This document shows, one piece after another, positions 17,642 through 23,536 of a stretch of 64,000 nt of DNA; positions within the stretch are counted from its first letter, which is position 1; each line of letters starts with the position of its first letter. Both the position numbers and the translations under genes were made by a program. Under the pieces are notes generated by a model that was not told the DNA's origin, searched no databases, and saw only the letters and a program-made list of their open reading frames with translations. The stretch covers positions 1 through 64,000 of the forward strand of contig DATGLM010000022.1 of NCBI GenBank assembly GCA_035294125.1, read 5' to 3'. The DNA comes from CADDYT01 sp035294125 (GTDB lineage Bacteria; Chloroflexota; Ktedonobacteria; Ktedonobacterales; Ktedonobacteraceae).

Positions 17642-17656
17642 GCACAGTGAAGAAGC
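17631..17656 (+). repeat. Dispersed palindromic repeat, copy 2, at the end of the sensor kinase gene
   Basis: TGTCATTCTGAGCACAGTGA-type copy. Its bases 17633-17641 are the last two sense codons and the TGA of the kinase gene, so the repeat supplies the stop codon. Confidence 0.7.
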
Positions 17657-17696
17657 TAACTTCGGTCCCGACTCACCGATCACGGCAAGATCAAAC

Positions 17697-18935
17697 TCAT
17701 CCCTGTTCTTCCGTCAGGTTCTCAATGAGAATCTGCTCCGCTGTTTTGATATAAGCCACTCGTTGTTTCGCCGCTTCAGGAGAGGAGAATTCGCTGTACA
17801 TCTGCTCTATTTTTTTTCGTACAGCCTCGCGTGCCGCCTCAAGGCCGGGACCGCTACGCAGCACTCTTCCCTCTGGAATCGTCACCGCGCAGCGTTTCAT
17901 CACATCTTCAGTAATAAGGATAGGAACTGCGTCACCTGTATACGTGGCGAGTGCGAGAGCATCACTGGGCCGCGCATCAATCTCCTGCACAACCTCTCCA
18001 TTGCGCACCTTCATCACCGCGTAGAACACGTCGTCCTTCAGCGCCTCGATCCGCACCTCCTCAAGCCGGACGCCCGTCGTCTTCAGCAGATTAGCCATCA
18101 AGGCCGCCGTCAGCGGGCGCGGCGAAGAGATGCCGGTCATGCCCATTGCTATCGCCAGCCCCTCGCTTTTACCAACCCAGATCAGCACTACGCGCCGCCC
18201 CGCCTCGTCCTGCAAAGCGACCACCGTTTGCCCGGTCTCAGGAAGTTCCCGCACCGAGTGAATGCGTGCAGCTATCATCTTCTTACTCCTCTTTGCCTGT
18301 ATCGTTGCTGTCGCAGAGATATCATGCTGAGCGCCGCGAAGAATCTCTCGCTCGCTATAGAGCGGGGAGAGCCGGAGGCGCAGTTGCTTCCTGGCGCGGT
18401 GCAGTCGCCCCTTCACGGCGTTTACCGACGCGCCGCTGACGCGAGCGATCTCCTCCAGGCTCAACTGCTCGTAATAAAACAGCAGTGTCGCCGCTCGTTC
18501 CTTTAGCGGAAGCTGGCACACGGCGTCCAGCACAGTGCGCTGTAGCTCCCGCTCCTCCGCTACCCTTTGCGGGTCAATCGTTTCCGCAAAGAACTTAGTG
18601 GGGGTGCCGCGTATGCCTCCCATCAGGGCTTCCAGCGAACATGGGTCGTTCTCGCGCTCGCGCAGGTAGCTGCGGCAGACGTTCAGCACAATGCCATAGA
18701 GCCAGCCGCGAAAGCGGCCAACTTCGCGCAACTGCGCCAGCGAGAGATAGGCGGCCAGGATAGCCTCCTGCGCCAGTTCCCGTGCTACCTCCTCGTTCGC
18801 CACCATGTTTGCAGCGATATGCCACACCATCGCTTCGTAGCGTGCCACCAGCGCGCCGAACGCCTCACGCTGCCCACCGCGTGCCAGTATCACCAGTTCA
18901 GCATCCGTCTTAGTTTCGTAATCCAATGCATACAT
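17697..18935 (-). CDS. ECF-type sigma factor fused to a bifunctional nuclease (BFN/DUF151) domain
   Basis: The 412-residue frame joins two proteins. Residues about 10-85 are sigma region 2 (REAFGALVARYEAMVWHIA, FRGWLYGIVLNVCRSYLR); 115-170 are region 4 (LPLKERAATLLFYYEQLSLE, ASVNAVKGRLHRARKQL). After a linker encoded by a dispersed repeat comes a BFN domain from residue 220 (VVLIWVGKSEGLAIAMGM, PRPLTAALM, IDARPSDALALA), a fold shared with bacterial DNases/RNases. A ribosome binding site and ATG lie exactly at the domain border (18278), so the nuclease may also be made alone. The ATG at 18935 has a weak RBS; TTG at 18950 is possible. Confidence 0.85.
   Translation of the reverse strand: MYALDYETKTDAELVILARGGQREAFGALVARYEAMVWHIAANMVANEEVARELAQEAILAAYLSLAQLREVGRFRGWLYGIVLNVCRSYLRERENDPCSLEALMGGIRGTPTKFFAETIDPQRVAEERELQRTVLDAVCQLPLKERAATLLFYYEQLSLEEIARVSGASVNAVKGRLHRARKQLRLRLSPLYSEREILRGAQHDISATATIQAKRSKKMIAARIHSVRELPETGQTVVALQDEAGRRVVLIWVGKSEGLAIAMGMTGISSPRPLTAALMANLLKTTGVRLEEVRIEALKDDVFYAVMKVRNGEVVQEIDARPSDALALATYTGDAVPILITEDVMKRCAVTIPEGRVLRSGPGLEAAREAVRKKIEQMYSEFSSPEAAKQRVAYIKTAEQILIENLTEEQG
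18276..18291 (-). promoter_or_regulatory. Internal ribosome binding site and ATG at the sigma/nuclease border
   Basis: On the minus strand GAGGAG (18291-18286) is followed after 7 bases by ATG (18278-18276). From here a free 193-residue BFN protein beginning MIAARIHSVRELPETG would be produced, the normal start of this family. Confidence 0.75.
18319..18347. repeat. Dispersed palindromic repeat, copy 3, inside the sigma-nuclease frame
   Basis: ATCATGCTGAGCGCCGCGAA-type copy of the element also at 9367-9395 and 17631-17656. On the minus strand it encodes REILRGAQHDI, the linker between the sigma and nuclease parts. Confidence 0.75.
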
Positions 18936-19087
18936 CCAGAAATTCAGCAAGCCAGCTTCGTGAGTACTCTATATAGTAGTGGGAAAAATCAGCCAAAAGG
19001 TTACGCTCCAGTGGAAAATATCCCTGTCACGCTGCCGCAAAAACCAACGTGCAAATGATAGCAGGAAAAATCCGTAACATAAAGATA

Positions 19088-19096
19088 TGTTATAAT
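19088..19096 (+). promoter_or_regulatory. Extended -10 promoter of the S51 peptidase-like gene
   Basis: TGT followed by consensus TATAAT (19091-19096) ends only 9 bases before the ATG at 19106. Transcription should start at about 19103-19106, giving a leaderless or nearly leaderless mRNA. No ribosome binding site is present in the gap. Confidence 0.7.
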
Positions 19097-19105
19097 ATCT
19101 CTACT

Positions 19106-19870
19106 ATGGAAACGACGGTAGCAACAAGAAAAATCTTCGCCATCGGTGGAGCAGGCTATGACCTGGAGAATCTGGCTATCGAGAAGGAGATCATCCGCTT
19201 CGCGCAGAAGGAGCACCCGCGAGTGCTCTCCATCCCCACGGCAAGCTACGACGACAAGCAGTGGTCGGAAGTCTTCCAGCAGGTCTACAGACAGCGCCTG
19301 GGCTGCGCTACCGACGTACTCTGGCTGCTGAGAGAACAGCCCACGCAGCAGCAGATCGCGGAGAAAATCCTTTCCGCCGATATCATCTGGGTTGGTGGCG
19401 GCAACACGCTTAAAATGATGAAACGCTGGCGCAAGCTCGGCGTCGACAAATTGCTCAAGCAGGCGCACGACAAAGGCACCGTCCTCTCAGGCACCAGTGC
19501 CGGTTCCATCTGCTGGTTCCAGTACGGCCACAGCGACTCCATGAGCTTCTACGGCTCCAAGCAATGGAACTATGTGCTCGTGCGCGGCCTCGGCTTCATC
19601 AACGCCATTCACTGCCCCCACTACCACGCCGAACACCGCGAGCAAGATTTTGCCCGCATGCTGTCCAGACGCCACCACGGTCCCACGCTTCCCGGTATCG
19701 CTCTCGACAATGCCGCCGCTCTCCAGATCCACGGCGACCGCTACCGCCTCCGCACCTTCAGCCCCGAAGCCCGTGGCTACAAAGCCTACAAGAAGGACGG
19801 CAAGATCATGGAAGAGGAGATCGAGCCGAAGGAGGAGTATGCGCCGTTGGAGGAGTTGTTGAGGATGTAA
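19106..19870 (+). CDS. Peptidase S51 family protein (dipeptidase E-like)
   Basis: A 254-residue protein of the class I glutamine amidotransferase-like S51 group. It has IFAIGGAG near the start, IIWVGGGNTLKMMKRW near residue 95, and the nucleophile elbow LSGTSAGSICWF near residue 130 with the serine in GTSAGS. Family members cleave Asp-X dipeptides or cyanophycin-like substrates. METTVATRK is taken as the start; the frame is open to 19049 but a TATAAT box lies in that stretch. It stands alone between the sigma gene, which diverges from it, and a small gene. Confidence 0.88.
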   Translation: METTVATRKIFAIGGAGYDLENLAIEKEIIRFAQKEHPRVLSIPTASYDDKQWSEVFQQVYRQRLGCATDVLWLLREQPTQQQIAEKILSADIIWVGGGNTLKMMKRWRKLGVDKLLKQAHDKGTVLSGTSAGSICWFQYGHSDSMSFYGSKQWNYVLVRGLGFINAIHCPHYHAEHREQDFARMLSRRHHGPTLPGIALDNAAALQIHGDRYRLRTFSPEARGYKAYKKDGKIMEEEIEPKEEYAPLEELLRM

Positions 19871-19892
19871 AAGCTATACGTTTTGTTATTGC

Positions 19893-19921
19893 TTGATTTC
19901 TACCGTTGCCTTTGCTATGCT
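19893..19921 (+). promoter_or_regulatory. Possible promoter of the 106-residue protein gene
   Basis: TTGATT at 19893-19898 and TATGCT at 19916-19921, spacer 17 bases, 71 bases ahead of the ATG at 19993. Confidence 0.5.
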
Positions 19922-19992
19922 AGCAGTAAGGAATCGATGTTGCGGAAATAGTAAGGTGTCGTTGTTTGCCAGCAAGACGGGAGGAATGAGTT

Positions 19993-20313
19993 ATGCCTGT
20001 TGCTAAAACGCTCTATCGAATCTACGACGTGAAGACGGGGCAGGCCGTGGCGCTCATAGACGCGGACGGTACGCTCCACGAGGAGGGTGATCCACGGGCC
20101 ATTGCTAAGTTGAGGGAGCTGTTGCAGCGGGAACTCATTGTGCGCGAAAGAGAGCCAGGGGTCGAGGACGAGGGCTACGAGCTTTTCCCGGAGGGGAGTA
20201 TGTGCTACTTCGGGTTAATCACCCTGCGCCCCGGCGACCCTGAGTATCTTCCCGCCTTTCTCAGCAACTTGCCCGCCATCAGCTATTACGAAGCGCGCCC
20301 CGTTGATGAGTAA
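19993..20313 (+). CDS. Hypothetical protein, 106 residues
   Basis: I do not recognise it. The protein is acidic, has no membrane segment, and appears to be two small alpha/beta parts (LYRIYDVKTGQAVALIDADG and YFGLITLRPGDPEYLPAFLS). GGGAGGAATGAGTT lies in front of the ATG, a good ribosome binding site. Codon usage is like its neighbours, which supports a real gene. Confidence 0.75.
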   Translation: MPVAKTLYRIYDVKTGQAVALIDADGTLHEEGDPRAIAKLRELLQRELIVREREPGVEDEGYELFPEGSMCYFGLITLRPGDPEYLPAFLSNLPAISYYEARPVDE

Positions 20314-20332
20314 TTGCACTCACTCTCATTCC

Positions 20333-20554
20333 TTAGCGTTTGAGTCCTCCGAGGTTTCCCAGGTTCCCAAGACCGCCAAGCGCGTCCTTCACCTCCTGAG
20401 AAGAGTTGAACGTTTTGTCAGGTAGGTGGTTGAGTATGCCCATGACCTGTGCATTCGCGCCGTGTTGTTGGGCAAATTGAACAAGCTGAGCTTTGCCAAT
20501 CGGATAGGGAATATGGTCTAACAACTGCGCCAGTTGTCCGTGCTCAAGATTCAT
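20333..20554 (-). CDS. DUF2795-like small protein
   Basis: A 73-residue protein with the compact pattern LLDHIPYPIGKAQLVQFAQQ followed by LNHLPDKTFNSSQEVKDALG, which fits the DUF2795 family of small helical proteins often found near stress genes. It ends in a Gly/Leu/Asn-rich tail GGLGNLGNLGGLKR. AGAAAGG precedes the ATG at 20554; an in-frame ATG at 20623 has no such site. Function unknown. Confidence 0.75.
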   Translation of the reverse strand: MNLEHGQLAQLLDHIPYPIGKAQLVQFAQQHGANAQVMGILNHLPDKTFNSSQEVKDALGGLGNLGNLGGLKR

Positions 20555-20682
20555 CGCAGCACCTTTCTTTCTCTGCTGAATATCATACTCTATTGTTCTC
20601 GGTTGAATGTCACTGATGGGCATATGAGCAGCCGCACGAATCTGTTACATAGCAGCAAACACTTACGAAGATTGACAAAGCA

Positions 20683-21090
20683 CTACTCGGGTGACGTTTC
20701 TGCCAGGATCTGAGCTTCGGCAATCCACGTTGTGACTTCCGCAAGCGTTGGCGCTCGACGAGCAATCTTTTTGCTCATATGGATTGCTTCGAGCTTCGCA
20801 TGCAGCTTATCGGGTACGCGGTGTTGCAATTCCTTGCAGCTATTGACTCCGGCCTCCTCTAACAGATTCGAGAAGTCCCCACCAACCCCCTTTAACCGCA
20901 TCAAATCAGCACGATTAGCCAGCTCCTTGATCGCCACTGGAGTCGTGCCAGTCTGATGCGCAAGTTCTGTTCGCTGCTTCTGCGTCCGGGTATGCTCTAG
21001 CAACTGTTGGGTATTTCTGATACCCTCGGCTTCAAGCTTCGTCCTTACCTCAGGTTGTAACCCTTTAATGTCGCTAATGGGATCACTCAT
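20683..21090 (-). CDS. DUF4332 protein (helix-hairpin-helix type)
   Basis: A 135-residue protein with two helix-hairpin-helix-like repeats: IKGLQPEVRTKLEAEGIRNT at the start and LMRLKGVGGDFSNLLEEAGV in the middle, typical of DUF4332 proteins. Such motifs usually contact DNA or other proteins non-specifically. AAAGGAGAT lies 8 bases before the ATG. It is followed downstream by the DUF2795-like gene on the same strand. Confidence 0.82.
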   Translation of the reverse strand: MSDPISDIKGLQPEVRTKLEAEGIRNTQQLLEHTRTQKQRTELAHQTGTTPVAIKELANRADLMRLKGVGGDFSNLLEEAGVNSCKELQHRVPDKLHAKLEAIHMSKKIARRAPTLAEVTTWIAEAQILAETSPE

Positions 21091-21191
21091 GAGTCAATCA
21101 TCTCCTTTCAAGCTTTCAAGCAATGTAAAGATGAGCCTCGATGCACTCCTCCGCTGGCCGTTCGAGGAAACGCACAGTCATGTCTCGCCCC

Positions 21192-21593
21192 TCATCTGAC
21201 CTGGAAGGCTCGACGAACATTGTGATCGACTAGCAGATAGATCACAATGATGATGGAAACAATCCCTCCACTGATCACGGCAAGTGCCGAATGGGTTCGT
21301 GGGAGACCCAGGAAGCCAAAAAAGTGAACCAGAATAATGATAATCTCTGCCACCAGAGTACCCCAGTACGCCCAGGGTTTAAGCGTCCACAATCCCCAGG
21401 CCAGGACGAGTTCGATAATCCCCAGAATCAGAGGGAACCATCCCAGGAGAACCTCGCTTATCGTCCCCACTGATGAAGCACCGATTATGCTCGTAATGCC
21501 GCCGAGAATCTCAATAACGGCTGAAATGAACAGGAGAATGGCAATGATCGTAATACCGAGTGGTCGTTTGTGTATCACTCCAGTTTGTTGCAT
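21192..21593 (-). CDS. Small integral membrane protein with four helices
   Basis: A 133-residue protein beginning MQQTGVIHKRPLG, then four predicted membrane helices (about 14-36, 48-70, 75-97, 105-126). The pattern PLGITIIAILLFISAVIEIL and LVLAWGLWTLKPWAYWGTL fits small DUF2127/DUF7144-like membrane proteins. No catalytic residues are seen. GAGGG precedes this ATG; an upstream in-frame ATG (21659) is less likely. Confidence 0.75.
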   Translation of the reverse strand: MQQTGVIHKRPLGITIIAILLFISAVIEILGGITSIIGASSVGTISEVLLGWFPLILGIIELVLAWGLWTLKPWAYWGTLVAEIIIILVHFFGFLGLPRTHSALAVISGGIVSIIIVIYLLVDHNVRRAFQVR

Positions 21594-21801
21594 GAAACCC
21601 TCTTCCTTCTTGTGCAACTGCACGATCAATGGTTGACAATGAGAAACCGGTGTATGCACTCAGTTCGTTGTCGAGACCTCTAGCAGCGACGACAACGATT
21701 ACTGGAAGACAGTATCGCCGGATCCACGCCCAAAAGCTATATATCACAGGGTATAAAAAGGTTATATCTCGTTGTCTGCAGCTACCTTTTTAAAAAGAGA
21801 G

Positions 21802-23253
21802 TCAGGTTTCTCGTCGCTTCTCAAGCCACTTCTTGATGCTTGCTTCTTTTCCCTGACGCCCCGGTTCATAGTATCTTTTTCCTTGCAGACTTTCGGGCAG
21901 ATATTCCTGCACTTTTGCGGCAGGAGGACGGTCGGGGTCTTCGATCTGCATGTCTTTGTAGTAGTCGTGAGAATATTTGTAGTCTTTGCCGTAGTTGAGG
22001 TCCTTCATCAGTTGCGTGGGGGCATTGCGAATCTGGAGAGGGACGGGTTCGTTGCGCGTCTTTTGCACGTCTTCCTGCGCGCGGCTGTAGGCTTCGTAGA
22101 GAGCGTTGCTTTTGGGCGCGGTCGCCAGGTAGACGACGGCCTGGGCAAGGGCGAGATTGCCTTCGGGCAAGCCGACGAAGTGGACAGCCTGCTGGGCGGC
22201 CATACAGACGACGAGGGCCTGTGGATCGGCCATACCCACGTCCTCAGAGGCGAAGCGAACCAGGCGACGCGCGATGTAGAGGGGGTCTTCGCCCGCTTCG
22301 AGCATGCGCGCCAGCCAGTAGAGACCGGCATCGGGGTCGGAACCGCGCAGGGATTTGTGCAGCGCGGAGATGGTGTCGTAGTGCTGGTCGCCGCCTTTGT
22401 CGTAGAGCAGAGCACGATGCTGCATGACCTCTTCGACGATGGGAACCGTGATCGTTGCAGTTCCTCCTTTCGTTTTTGCGACGCTTGCGCTCAGCGCACC
22501 CTGCGCCGCCAGTTCCAGCACGTTGAGGGCTGCGCGCGCATCCCCGTTGGCGAAGATGGCGATCTGGTGCAGCGCCTCGTCTTCGATGCCGAGGTCGCTC
22601 TTGCCCAGTCCGCGCTCCCTGTCCTCTAAAGCGCGGCGCAGCAGGGTCTCCACCTGCTCCTCAGTAAGCGCCTTGAGGGTGAAGACGCGAGTGCGCGAGA
22701 GCAGCGCGCTGTTGACCTCGAAGCTGGGATTTTCCGTCGTCGCGCCGATCAGGGTCACGGTGCCACGCTCGACATGGAGCAGGACGGCATCCTGCTGCGC
22801 CTTGTTGAAACGGTGAATCTCGTCGATGAAGAGAATGGTGCGCTGCTGTGAGAATTGCAGCAGCTTGCGTGCCTCATCCACCACCTTGCGCAGATCGGCC
22901 ACGCCCGCTGAGACGGCACTGAGCGTGACGAAGCGGGCGCGCGTCTGGCGCGCGATCACCTCCGCCAGCGTCGTTTTGCCGCTGCCCGGTGGCCCCCACA
23001 GGATCATCGAGGGGATGCGGTCGGCCTCGATACTGCGGCGCAGCAACCTCCCGGACGCCAGCAATTGCTCCTGCCCCACGATCTCATCAAGAGTGCGCGG
23101 GCGCATGCGCGCCGCCAGCGGTTCGCCCTCTCTCGTTCCAGTTCCCGCCGATTCCGCCTGCCCGCCCGTTTCAATTTTCGAGTTCGCTCCCGTCCCGGCC
23201 CGGTTTGCGGGCGGCATATCGTCCGACCCGAACAGCGATGTCTGATCTGGCAT
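21802..23253 (-). CDS. rarA: Replication-associated recombination protein RarA (MgsA)
   Basis: A clamp-loader-like AAA+ ATPase that acts at stalled forks. The 483-residue protein has a Gly/Pro-rich N-terminus, RMRPRTLDEIVGQEQLL, Walker A GPPGSGKTTLAE, Walker B FIDEIHRFNKAQQD, sensor GATTENPSFEVNSALLSR and the family-specific C-terminal region (LHKSLRGSDPDAGLYWLARM, LNYGKDYKYSHDY). ATG 23253 is chosen for AAAGG at 8 bases; ATG 23295 is also in frame. It is near priA and mutL, both genome maintenance genes. Confidence 0.94.
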   Translation of the reverse strand: MPDQTSLFGSDDMPPANRAGTGANSKIETGGQAESAGTGTREGEPLAARMRPRTLDEIVGQEQLLASGRLLRRSIEADRIPSMILWGPPGSGKTTLAEVIARQTRARFVTLSAVSAGVADLRKVVDEARKLLQFSQQRTILFIDEIHRFNKAQQDAVLLHVERGTVTLIGATTENPSFEVNSALLSRTRVFTLKALTEEQVETLLRRALEDRERGLGKSDLGIEDEALHQIAIFANGDARAALNVLELAAQGALSASVAKTKGGTATITVPIVEEVMQHRALLYDKGGDQHYDTISALHKSLRGSDPDAGLYWLARMLEAGEDPLYIARRLVRFASEDVGMADPQALVVCMAAQQAVHFVGLPEGNLALAQAVVYLATAPKSNALYEAYSRAQEDVQKTRNEPVPLQIRNAPTQLMKDLNYGKDYKYSHDYYKDMQIEDPDRPPAAKVQEYLPESLQGKRYYEPGRQGKEASIKKWLEKRRET

Positions 23254-23422
23254 ACCTCTCGCCTTTTCTCTAAACGTTATTGTCTCTGCGCTCATTCAGA
23301 GTATCTCACTTCTCGCGCTGTAACTCAAGGTATGCCAGCGATTGCGCGTCTTTTGTTATGCTCTGACGTGATATAAATGAGGGTATGACAAAATTTGACA
23401 GAACAGGAAGGAGATAGACAGG

Positions 23423-23536
23423 ATGGTGCTAAATCTGGCTCAACCGAAAGATGCGCATATCAACCAGCGCCTGCAAACGGAGAAGATTATACGAAAAGCT
23501 CTTGCAGGACACAGGGATAAAATTAGATGGTGCTGA
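23423..23536 (+). pseudogene. Orphan 5' end of a gene, possibly a PPOX/F420-type oxidoreductase
   Basis: GAAGGAG and an ATG at 23423 start a 37-codon frame reading MVLNLAQPKDAHINQRLQTE before it stops at 23536, overlapping the priA stop. The start resembles the N-terminus of pyridoxamine-oxidase-fold F420-dependent proteins that continue with a conserved ILW/IIW strand. Here similarity breaks after EKII. It is probably a truncated gene; a genuine short peptide cannot be excluded. Confidence 0.4.
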
